NCBI RefSeq assembly: GCF_028502605.1
Contig: NW_026611593.1
Coordinates: 1,798,001 to 1,862,000, forward strand
Source of the DNA: Trichoderma breve
Taxonomy: Eukaryota > Ascomycota > Sordariomycetes > Hypocreales > Hypocreaceae
Reading direction: 5' to 3'
Length of the DNA stretch: 64,000 nucleotides
The notes below the pieces were generated by a model. It saw nothing but the letters and a program-made list of their open reading frames with translations, was not told the DNA's origin and did not search any database. The position numbers were made by a program, and so were the translations under genes. The first letter of the stretch is position 1; each line of letters begins with the position of its first letter. Positions 47,656-59,311 of this stretch are shown one piece after another.

Positions 47656-47887
47656 TGCGTTACGCGATAATGATAATGACTGCTTGTTAAAATGTACTGC
47701 GTGAATGTGAATGGGTAGTATTGGATGTAGCGCGTTGAATTCATACTTAGAGATATTTATATAGACCCAAGGAAAGTGAGATGTAATCCCCCTGAGTATA
47801 AAGTGCTGCTCAAGTGATTTAGAAACAGACAACCTCATCATCAATATACAAAATTGTATTATGTTCCTGTTGATATATTCAGTCATG

Positions 47888-50800
47888 TCATATTTGCAGT
47901 GGTGCCAGTCCTCTCTCCTCAACAGCGGCTTGCATTGCCGCTTTGATGCCGCTCACTGCCAGCTTCCAAGCTCGGCGGCCTCTACTATCTACACCGTCCT
48001 GATCAACTACAACGCCCAGCCATTTTATCAACGCAACAGCCTTGGTCAGATCCATTTCCTCTTTGATTACCTTGACCAAATATCTTTCCAAAACGTCGAC
48101 ATCTCGTTTGTGGGGCCCTGCCTTCCTAGTTTGGGCATGCCACGCATCTACCATGTCCTTGATCTCTGATGTAGAAGTGATAGATCCAGAAAACGAAATT
48201 ACCGGCGGCAGCATAGGAAACTGTATCATTTTTTGACCCCCGGGAAGCAGGTTGGCGCTCTGATTGTTCCTCAGGACTGGCATCTCCAATCCTGACTGCA
48301 GCGCCAACAGCCGCCGTCGATGATCAGCAATTACTTCCCTTCTGACGTCTTCTGGAAGTTCCGCAAGGAATTCAGGATCTAATTCTTCGATCTGCTCAGG
48401 TTGAGCCTCCTCTACGGGTACTGGTCTCCGGAAGTTGGTTTGAATCACACCCTCTTGAGCATCATGCCGACGTGATATTTGGCCCGATGTATTACGGGAT
48501 CCGCTGGGTTTTGTTGGAGTTGCTGGTTTCCTACTTCGAGCTGCTTCGGGCTTGTCAGGTGAGCCCTGTGGCAGGGGCTCAGTTGGCTTTCGCCCGTAAA
48601 GTGCCAATACCTCGGCTTTCATATCATCTGGAAGTGCGTTAAACACCTCCAAATCGACTTGAGAGGACAGTAAATCTGCTAGCACTGGGCTTTGGGGTCT
48701 TGGCTTGGGAGCTTCCATTTGGATTTCCGTAACAGCGGCTTTTGGGCGCTGGGCCATGAGCTTTGTACGAATATCGCTGGGTAACTCGGCCAAGACCGCG
48801 GGATCAGGACTGCTAGGCAACACGAATTGTGTGCTTGAAACGTTGATATGAGCAGTGGTCTTTTTATCGTCTTGGCCGACTCTGGATTTCTGAGGCGTGG
48901 TGGGATTGACCGGTAAGCCATTCGGCTCTTCGATCACGTCATTAAGCTCTGTTCTTGATTGCTGTCTTGAAGGAACAGGCTCAACGAATGGAGCAAATGC
49001 AATCTTTCTCTGGCTTCCCTCAACGGCCAGTGGGTTCAGCTTGATAGGCTCCAATTTCGTCATCTGGACGCCAATTCCACGAAGATCCCCTGGACTGAAT
49101 CTGAACGAGCGCAGTATTGAAACTGCTTCCTTGCCAATAATCTCGTAGTTGTGTGTTGCAACACCAAAAGTTGCACTTTTGTTGAAAGAGTCGCATTTCC
49201 CATGTCCTAAATGCTTTACTGGGTCGAGAGGCGCATCAAGAGCCCGCCTCATGATCTTGACAGTCAGATGCTTTCCCTTGACCTGCTCGTTCACCAAACG
49301 CTTTTCCAGTTCCTTGCAGAGGTTGTAGACAAATTCTTCAGCTTCTGTCTGGTTGATGAAGCGGATTCCCCAATTGACCTCTGCTGATACGGATTTCCTC
49401 GGAGGCTGCTCTCCGACCTCCGTCCGATCGATGCCACGGGCGTAGTCATGAAGCTTGTCACTGGTCTTGGGGCCCAGAATCGTTACAAGACGATCCTTCG
49501 GGATGTCCCTGAGATCTTTGACAAGCTTGACGCCTAGTTCTTCTAGCTTCCCGCCGATACTATATGCTACTCCGGGTAGCTCCTCAACCTTCAGGTCGCC
49601 GATGACTTCCATGACCTGCTCTGGTCTTAGTTGAAACTGTCCATCGGGTTTTGCTTTCCTCAAGGCAATCTTGGCTTGCAAAATGTTTGCGCCGATACCA
49701 ACAGAAACGGCACAGTCGGTGTTTTCTTTGATCTTGGTGCGCAGTGCCAGTGCTATCTCGTCGATCTTTTGCTGTTCTCTCCAAATACTGCCCTCTTCAA
49801 TTCCAATGCCATGGGATTCGGCGGCCGCAAGAACGACGTCGGTGGCATCTACCAAGGCCTCGTCGACGCTAACACTCTGGACAATACCACCAACTCCCAA
49901 GATCGCGTCGTAGAATTGTCGGCTCACCTCCTCGTATGCGGGAAAATCGTAAGGCAGAACCTTTAGATCAGGGCACAGCTCGAGAGCTCGTTTCATCCAC
50001 ATGCCATTCTTAACGCCATATTTCCGAGCAACGTAATTGCAACTTGCAATTTCCGAACCTGCACCCGTACTGTGAGCGACAACAGATGGCTTGTCGAGAT
50101 ATTCAGGATGGCTCTTCAATGACACTGTGCAGAAGAAACTGTCAAAGTCCACATGCATAATGTACTTCCTCGAGCCAGGCCGGCTCTTCACCTTCCGACT
50201 TGACAGCCCTTTTTCAGCTGCCAACCGTTGCATAGATGACTTCAGATTTGCTTTCCAAGTCGATAAATGATGCAATCGACTCTCTGAGTAGAATTGTTTC
50301 AGAAAGTCGGGGTTCGCAGTAGATGATTTTCTGATTTTCGGATCCGACAGAAGCCAAGCGTTATGCTCTTCCGAAGTCATACCCTTAGGTATTTTTGATG
50401 AATCTGTCGGGCTGGTAGAAACGGGCAAAGGCTGGTCCTCAAATTCCATAGATTCGTCTTTGAGTTCTTCATCGCCTGCATTGCCCGCTGAATACCTTTC
50501 ATTGGACACAGAAGCCAGAGTCTCTTCTGTGTTCTGTAACAGCTCGCCAGACTTGTCGTTTTGCCACCGACTAGATAGGGGCGATTTCGCTGGGAGCTGG
50601 GAGGCTGCATTGCGTTGCATCTCAGCTTTTATCTGGCTTGTATAAAAGCTATTCTCTGTCTGCTCCTTGTATCCGCGCCTGGCTGTCGGACTGGATTGTG
50701 TAAGTCCTCTGTCGCTATCGAATTTCAAGACCTTTTGGCTGGGGCTTTCACCCAATACCCGATAGTCCGACCACGGCAAGAGTTTTCCGGCTTTTATTGA

Positions 50801-51258
50801 ATCGACGACCCATGTAGGCTTCACAATCCTGTATCGACTAAACTCGATAGCCTTCTTTGGCGTTAGAGTCGCAGTGATGATATGCGTTGCCATAGTTTTT
50901 GAGTCTAGATACTGGAGAAAGCCACCTCCATGCTGCACAATGTCGCGATGAAGCCTATCGGAGGCTAGATTAGTACATTTATGAGTTATCGTCGTTCACC
51001 AAGTGCCACTTACACTTGAAGTGGTGGCTGAGTGTACCCGTTCACATGAGCAACAACCCCTTTGAATATGGGAGGCTTGTCAGATGCTGCGCGCATGTCG
51101 GCATCCAAGTTCTGCAGCTTGATCTTTTTCCGACGAAAATAGTCGCCAAAGCCATTGAATTCACTGCCTTCATACTCCTCCCCCTCTTCATCATCAAAGA
51201 CATGGCCCTCAATGCGCTTCCTCACCGCGGAGGAGTTCTTTTCCAGAGCGTTATTCAT
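47888..51258 (-). CDS. REV1: DNA repair polymerase Rev1 (Y family deoxycytidyl transferase)
   Basis: Rev1 inserts dCMP opposite abasic sites and scaffolds other translesion polymerases. Two exons, 51258-51014 and 50954-47888, give 1103 residues. I start at the ATG at 51258; the longer frame begins with GTG at 51273. The N-terminal BRCT domain spans the junction (TQPPLQVLHRDIVQHGGG) up to about residue 145. The catalytic palm has the metal-binding DFD at 351-353 (MHVDFDSFF) and SVDEA at about 444-448. Three LP-containing ubiquitin-binding-motif-like segments sit near residues 808 (AELPSDI), 857 (NALPDDM) and 948 (AELPEDV). The C-terminal ~110 residues match the Rev1 domain that recruits other polymerases. 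The acceptor used (GATAG) lies ten bases after a nearer CTAG that would put a stop in frame. Confidence 0.94.
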
Positions 51259-51738
51259 CTTATCCAACGACACTATACGAAAATTACTCTTGAAGCCTTT
51301 AAAAGCCGATCAGCTCGAGTTATCGAAGAGTGCACGGCCACACATATCAAGAGCAACGCATGCTCGTGAAGCCCCACAGACTCAATCAATAAAACGGACA
51401 AAAGGGGGTCTTTTGACACATTGGAGACGGCATTTTTTAGGTGCTCAGCGCCATGCGACTCGGGTTATAAGATTCCTAAGCAAATGGCAGCATTTCATTG
51501 GCGATGCTGGAATATTTGCAGGGGAGAAAATGGGCGTGCCGGATGTGACGTGATGAGTAGAAGTTGCCGCGTTAAGTGGAGCTTATCCTGCGCGCCTCTT
51601 GCACGTCGTCCCGTGACTTCAAAGTCGAGTCTCCTACGCCACACCTCCAGCCTTGCCTTCCAAGGCTGCGCTCTCGTCCTTTTTTTTGTCTGTCGTTGTT
51701 GGAGAAGCTGTTTATCGCATTTGGGCATATCAGCAACC
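51259..51738. promoter_or_regulatory. Divergent promoter region of REV1 and the RED gene
   Basis: This 480-bp interval separates two divergent start codons. It contains no recognisable specific site that I would defend. Confidence 0.45.
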
Positions 51739-53380
51739 ATGAATAACGACCAATTCCGAAAGTTGATGCTGGCCAAGTCGGGCAAGGCGTCAAAGGATGG
51801 CACTTCAACTAAAGGCGCGAGCTCCGGCGTGAACACGGGCTCCTTGGGATCTCGGCAGCGAAGCAGCATACCTATGACCCCGTAAGTCATAGCAGTTGGG
51901 GCTTGAAGTGAATATACTGACGCGCGATTCAAGGCGATCTTTAGGAGGTGCTCAGGCCGATTTCGCGAGACAGCTGGCTGAGCGCAACCAAGCTCTAAAC
52001 CCTCCAAAGAAGTTTAAGACATCTGTACCAAAGGGTGTGAAACTGGGGGAAGGATACGTCGATAGATCGCAAGTTCGAGAGAGCGAAGAGGACGACCGAG
52101 AAGAGAGACTAAAGGCGTTGGAAAAAGCTTTCAAAGACGAAGAGATTGACCAGGCAACATACGAAAAGCTACGGTTTCAGATTGCAGGCGGAGATCTGGC
52201 AAGCACCCATCTAGTCAAGGGGCTTGATTTTAAACTGCTCGAAAGGATACGAAAAGGAGAGGATGTCTACGGAAATAAGGGGGCAGAAAAGGATAGCGCC
52301 GAAGAAGCACCCATAGAGGACGACGTGGATGACGAATTCGATCGACTCGAAGAACAAGACGTACAAGCCATTACGAAAGAAAAAGCGGAAAAGAAGAAGG
52401 GAACTCTTTCAACAGTGTCTCTGGCACCTGGGAAAAAGAGAACACGCGATCAAATTTTAGCAGAACTCAAGGCAGCCCGATTAGCAGCCCAGCAACAGCA
52501 AGAATCAGCCCTCGGAGACCGATTTAAAAAGATTGGAGCAAAACAGAAACCAGGAACCCGGATTGAGAGAGATAGTAAGGGCAGGGAAGTTTTAATCATT
52601 GTGGACGAAGATGGGCATGAGAAAAGGAAAGTCCGCAAGGTACAACCTGAAGAGGAGGATGCGCGGAACGGTCTTCTCATGCCAGATAAGAACGCCAAGC
52701 CATTGGGGATGGAGGTTCCTGAGCAATATCGGAAGAAAGAGGAACCAGAAGAAGATGATGGCGATGTCGATATTTTTGAGGATGCTGGCGATGATTACGA
52801 TCCACTGGCCGGAATGGGGGAATCGGACTCTGAATCGGACGAAGAGGAGAAGAGCAGCAGCAACAACCAGGAGGCAATCAAAGAGGCAGACACCAACAAA
52901 GCTATGCCGCCTCCACCAAAGCCATCCGTTTCGCAACCAGAACGACGCAATTACTTCAAAGACTCAAGAACGGCGCTCATCTCCGAGGAAGCAAGCAGAG
53001 GGCCCTCCATGTCTGATCCGGCTATATTGGCAGCCATCAAGAAAGCAGCATCTCTTAGGCCCATTGAGCAAGATGCCGAAGATGATAAAGCAAAGGAGGA
53101 AGCCAAGGCACTGGAAGAACGGCGAAAGAAGCTTCTCCAGATGCAGAGCCGGGATGATGACGATATCGATATGGGCTTCGGCACCAGCAGGTTTGAAGAT
53201 GAAGAAGACTTTGAAGATAAGAAAGTGAAGCTTTCGAGGTGGGGCGAAGACGCCGGGGAGGAAGGGTCTAGTAGGGGCGACAAGTCAAAGCGGAAGAGAG
53301 GGCCAAAGAAACGAAAGGGTGATGTCAACAGCGCAGCTGATGTGATGCGGGTCGTCGAGCAGCGCAAGAAGTCAGAGTAA
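51739..53380 (+). CDS. RED-family spliceosomal protein (IK/Smu2-like)
   Basis: RED with its partner Smu1 joins the spliceosome before activation and is needed for efficient splicing of short introns. Two exons, 51739-51881 and 51934-53380, give 529 residues; the 52-nt intron joins MTPRSLGGAQ in frame. The start MNNDQFRKLM and the following segment QADFARQLAERNQALNPPKKFK with GEGYVDRS match the RED N-terminal domain. The middle and C-terminal parts are strongly charged, with acidic clusters (near 305-330) and Lys/Arg-rich helices. The end KRKRGPKKRKGD is a good nuclear localisation signal. The gene is divergent from REV1. Confidence 0.88.
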
Positions 53381-54154
53381 AGTCCGCCTCGGGAGGCCGA
53401 CAAGCCCAACTTTGTTTGCGCAATCGGCGGGCACAATATGCATTTCGATTCCCCAGAGTATCCATAACGGCTGGATAAACAAGCAATATACGTACTAGAT
53501 ACCCCCAGTTATTCTTCAGCTCCGGACAATTCGACTATCCATCGCGGAGCTCCGCGCTGCTGTCAAGACTCTAGCCAGACTGTGATGAGGCACTGGTCAT
53601 CACGTGTAGCTCCGGACGCCGACGATTTCCAGACACCTTGAAGTTCCCTCAGTATGGATACCGGCGCCCCAGTTTAACCTCTTTCATTATTAAATTCCAG
53701 ACGCCAATGACACAGACTTTCGGTTCCTGGCGATGCTAGTCTTGTTAGTAGTATCAAGCGTGAATGAGGGGTCAGCCAAAGGGAGCCTCGTTGCATGGAT
53801 TCCCCCACTCTAGGGCCCTGCGACTGCGGAGAAAAGAGAAAAAAAAGAAGCGGGTTCCCTGGAGCAGCGAATTGGTAGCAGCTTGTTTGGCCTGTTCAAG
53901 GCTCGCCGTCAACCGAAAGCGCGGTGGCTGATTTCTCGAATTCATCATCTGGGGCTGTGGATGTCCTCGATTACGGAATGTGAACGCCTGCCTCAGTTCC
54001 AAGTCTTTCTGTGCGCCCTTCCACTACCTTGAAATTACGTATAAAGAGAGGCTTTAAGATACCGTAAACTTTCTCCTTCTCATTGAGAACGTATCTCGTC
54101 TCCCGTTTGGTGCCATCTACTGTCTATTCTAAGCCCCTCTCCCTTGCACTAAGC
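53381..54154. other. Intergenic region between RED and the nucleoside hydrolase gene
   Basis: The region contains the RED 3' flank and the promoter of the next gene, which lies in the same direction. An A-run lies at about 53830-53850, and a minus-strand frame of 76 codons is not convincing. Confidence 0.55.
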
Positions 54155-55570
54155 ATGTCGTCCGATCAAGTGCCTGTTTGGCTGGATTGCGATCCGGGCC
54201 ACGATGTGAGTTTCCCGGCATGTATTGAGCCCAGACGCAAGTCTTATGCAGAGTCGCATTGCATGAGGCGCTTCGGTGGCCGAACTTTGTCGGAGACGTA
54301 CGAGCTAACTGGATATTCTCCGCATAAGGACGCATTTGCCATTTTGCTGGCAGCTCACCACCCCAGAATCAACCTGCTGGGCATCTCGACAGTCTTTGGA
54401 AATGCTTCCCTCGAGTATGTGCTATGGGCGAAGAGCGAGAGCCTTCTGGCTTGATGCTTGCTACTGCTACCCCAATAAGCCGAGGCACTCGCAACTGACA
54501 TTGAAATTCTACCAGACACACGACACACAACGCCGCTTCCATTCTGACGGCCTTTGGCAAGCACAATGATATTCCCCTATACGTCGGCCTCAACAAAGCC
54601 CTCGAGCGACCTGCTCTCCACGCGCCAACCGACATTCACGGCGAAAGTGGTCTTGACGGCACCGAGTTGCTCCCCGTTCCGAAATGCTCGCCGAAGCCCG
54701 AGCCGGCCATCGACGCCATGGCCGCCGCTCTCAAGGCCCAGCCGGCCGGCACAGCCTGGATCGTAGCCACCGGCACAGTGACCAACGTCGGCGCTCTATT
54801 CCGCAAGTATCCGGAGCTCGTCGCACACATCAAGGGCCTGAGCATCATGGGCGGCTCCATCGGAGGGGGCTTCTCCGACGCACCGCTGGGCAAGGTTGAC
54901 GGCAAGGAGCGCATCGGCAACACGACCCCCTATGCCGAGTTCAACATCTTTGTCGACCCGGAGGCCGCGGCCGAGATGTTCCACAACAAGGAGATTGCCA
55001 AGAAGATGTTCATGGTGCCGTTGGATCTGAGCCACCAGGTCTTGGCGACGGAGAAGGTCAGGGATCTGCTGCTGTACGGCAAGGATGGCGAGAAGACTGG
55101 TACTGGCAAGACGACGCTGCGGACAATGCTCGTCGAGCTGCTCTACTTCTTCGCCAAGACATATGCGTAAGTTTTTGTTTCCCTTCCTTCCCGTAGACGA
55201 TTGGTTGTTGTTGACAAATTACGACAGCGACGTCTTTGGCATCACCGCCGGCCCGCCCCTCCACGATCCTCTCGCCATGCTCGCCGTTCTGCTTGGCACT
55301 CCCGACGAGATCGCCATTTACGACTGGGATGAGAAGAAGAGCCAGGGGCCTAAACACAACGAGCGCTTTGATGTTACCGTCATCACCGAGGGTACGATCG
55401 AGGAGGCCAAGCGCGGAGAGAAGCAGACAGGCAGGACGGTCGCCAAGGAGGCGCCTGTAGGAGAGGGCGGCGTGATTATACCCAGAGGAGTGGACGTGGA
55501 CCGGTTCTGGCAGGTGATTGAGGAGTGCATTGAGAGGGCGGACGAGACGAACCGTAACCTGAGCAACTAA
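54155..55570 (+). CDS. Inosine/uridine-preferring nucleoside hydrolase
   Basis: The enzyme hydrolyses the N-glycosidic bond of ribonucleosides in salvage. Four exons, 54155-54205, 54329-54414, 54516-55166 and 55228-55570, give 376 residues. The calcium- and ribose-binding Asp cluster DCDPGHDDAF begins at residue 11 and is split by the first intron between its last two aspartates. Conserved GISTVFGNASLE follows and crosses the second intron. The core has TGTVTNVGALF, LSIMGGS and FNIFVDPEAA. The last exon carries the family's C-terminal GITAGPPLHDPLA motif with the active-site histidine. Fungal relatives include uridine nucleosidase Urh1, but substrate preference cannot be read here. The C-terminal ~60 residues are charged. 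Confidence 0.92.
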
Positions 55571-55745
55571 AGAATTGCATGGGTTGCTTTGTATTTTCTT
55601 ATATCAGGCATCTTATTCTGTTTTTTTGCATTGGGATATAAAAGGATAGATAAATCTTTTTTTCATGGTTGTGGCCATTACATTAGTTAGATAGTCTAGA
55701 CACATTCTATTCATACAGACAAAGAATTAATGGTACACGGCTAAA

Positions 55746-56924
55746 TCAAATCGACGCTTCCTTTTCATCTTTATCAAAGCTCATTAGAAGCTTCAAGCTT
55801 CGTTCATACGTCCATAGCGTTATTGCGCTCGAGGGAGCAGCTTTCACCAAGCTGATTGGGAGACCCTTGTACAGGCCTCGCAGGCCCTCTGTTCGGTATA
55901 TTGACCGGATACCTCGTACCGCGGAGGTGTAGATGGGAATGTCGTTGTACACATACTTGCTCCGGGTGGGACCCTGAACCTGGATGCGCTTGCGGACGAG
56001 ATCGAGCGGGAAGACGGCCGTTTTAGCAACGACACTGGCGACGATGCCGGCCGTGGCATCGCCGCTGCCCCAGGGGAGATGGAGGTGGCCAAGCTGAAGC
56101 CGCAAGCCTTCGTAGGAGGCGAAGAAGATGCCCATAAAGGGGATGATCTGGCCCAGGGCGGGCCCCAGGCCGCGGAAGAAGCCCTTGGGTCCCTCGTCAC
56201 GATAAATGTCCCACAGCGCACCGCGCAGAGACGAGTAGACGCGATGTCTCCCCTGAGCAGCGAACCGCGTCCTCAGCAGGTCCAGAGGGTACGTAGCCCC
56301 CGTGGCCGCAGCCCCGGAGACGGCGCCGGCGACAAACGTCTCTGCCGAGTCGGGCATGCGTGTGGGCAGCGCGGTCTGCAGGAAGACGGTGGTGGAGCGG
56401 TACGTGGTGAACTGGACGGCCGAGTAGCACACGTACATCAGCTCGGCGGGCACGTTGCCCTTCCACAGGCCCGTGAGCCCTTCATGCCTGAGGATGTGCT
56501 TGATGGTGCGGACGGTGCCGCGGTAGGCGGGTGCTTCGCGCAAGGGGGCCAAGGGGTCGGAGAGCGAGTACGGCTGGAGCTGGAGGCGGATCTTGACGAC
56601 GTCAAGGGGGGCGACGATGAATCTAGCAGTGGAGCAAAACAAATTTGAATTAGCCACACCCGGGACAGATTATGCAGGACAGGCGTGTGTGTGTGATACT
56701 ATCTGTTTTCGGAGAGCGAAGTTGTGTTTATTTCGGAGAGCGGACTTTGGCTTACCGAGAGACGAGGCCAGCTATGGCGCCGGCTGACACGACTTGGAGT
56801 TTGGAACCCTGTTTGGAAGAGAAAAGAAGAAGGATTAGTATTTGGATTGGCTACTTTTGTGTTTGCGCTATAAAGGAGAAGTATGACGAACCTCATCTTT
56901 GAGGTGGCCGCCTCGGGGCGACAT
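55746..56924 (-). CDS. TPC1: Mitochondrial carrier, thiamine pyrophosphate type (Tpc1)
   Basis: This carrier probably imports thiamine pyrophosphate into the matrix. Three exons, 56924-56892, 56808-56756 and 56622-55746, give 320 residues. The first two are short (33 and 53 nt) and encode [11 protein letters not shown] and [17 protein letters not shown]. Three carrier repeats carry [18 protein letters not shown] and PLDLVRKRI. The N-terminal order ([34 protein letters not shown]) is what marks it as Tpc1-like rather than another carrier. The first donor is GTTCGT, a weaker form than the GTAAGT seen elsewhere. Its stop codon is only 175 bp from that of the convergent nucleoside hydrolase gene. 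Confidence 0.9.
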
Positions 56925-59311
56925 GCAGGAGTTTGCGCTTCAGGTTGGGTTGTCGTTGCGCAGGATTCACTCCGGAGATTTGCCTTATCGAAACTGTAGG
57001 GAGATACGAGGATAGAAGATAGAAATGACTAGATAGGTTCGATGCTGGTTGGGAGCTCTGTCTTTGCGGCGATGACGGCTCAATGTTATTTTTTGCGATG
57101 CGATTGTGTTGGTGCGGTTATGCGATAACCACGCCTAGGTAGGCGATAAGTTTTCGAGCTTGGCCCTTGGAATGATAAGGGAGATCGGAGCCGACGGAAT
57201 GCGCGTTTGAGCGGGATGCAGGCAATGGCAGCCGTTCGGAGCGAGATGGAGCAGTTTTTGGAAAGGGGGATGTTGCTGGAGATTTGATCAATTTCCTGAG
57301 TTTGTTGTCGTTGTTTCAAGATTATGGTGATGACAGCATTACTATTATTCCCCAGGTAATTTTTTTTTTCATAAGGTTTTTTGGCTGGCCATTGTTTGTG
57401 ACGCCATTGGCGTGGTGCTGGATTGAGAGCGTGCCGATGACATCAATTACAGGTACGGGGATCAGGTACAAAGTACTTTGCGCCTAATGCCGTAGACGGC
57501 ACCAAACAAGTGGCTCCCATTTCAAGATGGTGAGCTGAAGAAGCTGATGATGCCAAATAAGGAGAAAGAGCTGATATTGCTATTATTTCTACGACCTAAT
57601 ATGTAGTCAAATTCGAATTGAGTTGATCCAAGCTTGGTCATTGTGCATGCAGAGCAGTAAGCTTGCATTTCACTCGACAAGGGTATAGACCAAGATAAAC
57701 CCAAAAGGATCTGTGCACTTCAAAGGCTCCGATGCGGAACCCCCGTATTACTGTTAACGACGATAGGGAATATTAGTGTTCGTAAAAGGCATTGGACGGT
57801 GTTACAGTACGAGCATGTATGTAATAATATAGTCCAAGTCTTACTCTTGCGATGCCGGAGCGCCGAAGTATACCGGTTCGGCGCTTTTTCCCCATGCATC
57901 TTCGGCGGACAGAAGGAAGCGCATCCATACAAGTCAGATATATTTCCCAGGGTGGGACCTCCAATGGAATCTATCTAGCATGTGAAGAAATAAAGACCAG
58001 ACGGCACAGATGAAAGAGTTCCAGTGAGGCTCGAGCAGGGGGTCGCTGATCCTTGCACCGAACGTGCTTTTCCCGGCAGGTGGATATGAGGGAACTGAGC
58101 GTAGAGGCTTCGGATGCTACTCCGTACAGTCTCGTACCTGTCGACATGAAGCATCGACATGGTGCAAGGGCACAGTCAGCAGCAGCACCAGCCCCTTGCA
58201 ATATAATCGGTGCTGCTGCATGCTTGGCTTCAGTATCAGGACAGAATAGGAAAAGAGAGAGACATACAGACAGAAAAGAGCAGTGAGAAAAGACGGTGTA
58301 CTTGCGGTATGACAGCTGCCCAAGCAATTTGCCGTGATCCCCTCGCTGCCGCAGTTACACACCAGACTCATTACACGATGGAGTACTCCATACTATCCAC
58401 CTCGCAACGACTCCGTCACAAGTCCCGCCAATCCCACATTCACATTACCAACGCTGCCTCTCCCAAGCTCCGGCAATAAAACGTTACCCCAAACCTCCCC
58501 CACTGACCACTAACGCCCAGCCCAGCCCAGCGCTGGCAATTCCCTTGTGACACTGGAACTGAATAATCGCTCTCCTCTTCCTTTCCCCCGGAGAGCCACA
58601 GTCGCTGCGAACTGCTCCACCTATTGGTCGGCTGCACGCTATAACGCTATGTCTGCAGTCGGTACCTGGACTGGGGGGTGCCGCGTACCGGCTACTGCGC
58701 CGCTGCGCGAATTTTACGGGTTACCCGAAGGTATTTGGAACCTGAGTGCAACGCTGCCTCCGTCCGGGGAGCTACCCTCCAGGTACTTGCGACCGCCCGA
58801 ATAAGTCTGGACTGGGTCTGTTCGGGGTGCCCTGGCCAAGCCTCCACGATGCCTGGGAAGGCACTTCCATGGAACCAAGTTGCATCTGGTTTTCATGTGT
58901 ACTCAATATTAACGTCACTCACCCGCACACACTCTTTTTCTCTCCTCTTTTCTCTTTTCTCTGTCCCGTCCTCTATCCTCTGTGCTCTATCTTGAACATC
59001 ATCATCTCCGTCTTTCCCCTCTCCGAGACACGGTGCTTTTACCCTTTTGCACAACCTGAATCATATCCACTACGTAGCTGGACGCCTGAGCCGTGCATGT
59101 GACGCTTGCCACACAAAATTCCAGACCTCAGGAACCAAACCACCACAACCTCTTAGGGCCGAACTCTACCTATCTTTTGCCCAAGCATTCCTCTCGCCTC
59201 TTCGGCAAATACAATAACCAAGTCAAAAGAAGTTCTGAGACACTCATCAGAACCAAGACTTGCCCTCTTGGAATTGATCTCTTCCATCAGTATTAAGGTC
59301 GCCTGCCTGCC
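56925..59311. other. Gene-free stretch between divergent TPC1 and the gene at 59312
   Basis: This 2.4-kb stretch has no supported gene. It contains motif copies shared with other gene-free parts (CCTAGGTAGG at 57134-57143, TACTCCGTA at 58118-58126) and a CT-rich tract (about 58930-58990) that probably lies near the transcription start of the downstream gene. The in-frame segment 59093-59296 opens with GTG, not ATG. Confidence 0.55.

Noticed and set aside
51259..51273. GTG at 51273 as the start of Rev1
   Set aside because: Non-ATG starts are rare in fungi and an in-frame ATG at 51258 gives a family-like N-terminus.
56079..56648. Plus-strand frame of 189 codons
   Set aside because: Antisense shadow of the GC-rich third exon of the Tpc1-like carrier gene.
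59093..59296. 67-codon upstream open frame before the gene at 59312
   Set aside because: It begins with GTG and contains no ATG. The only ATG nearby (59097) is followed directly by a stop.
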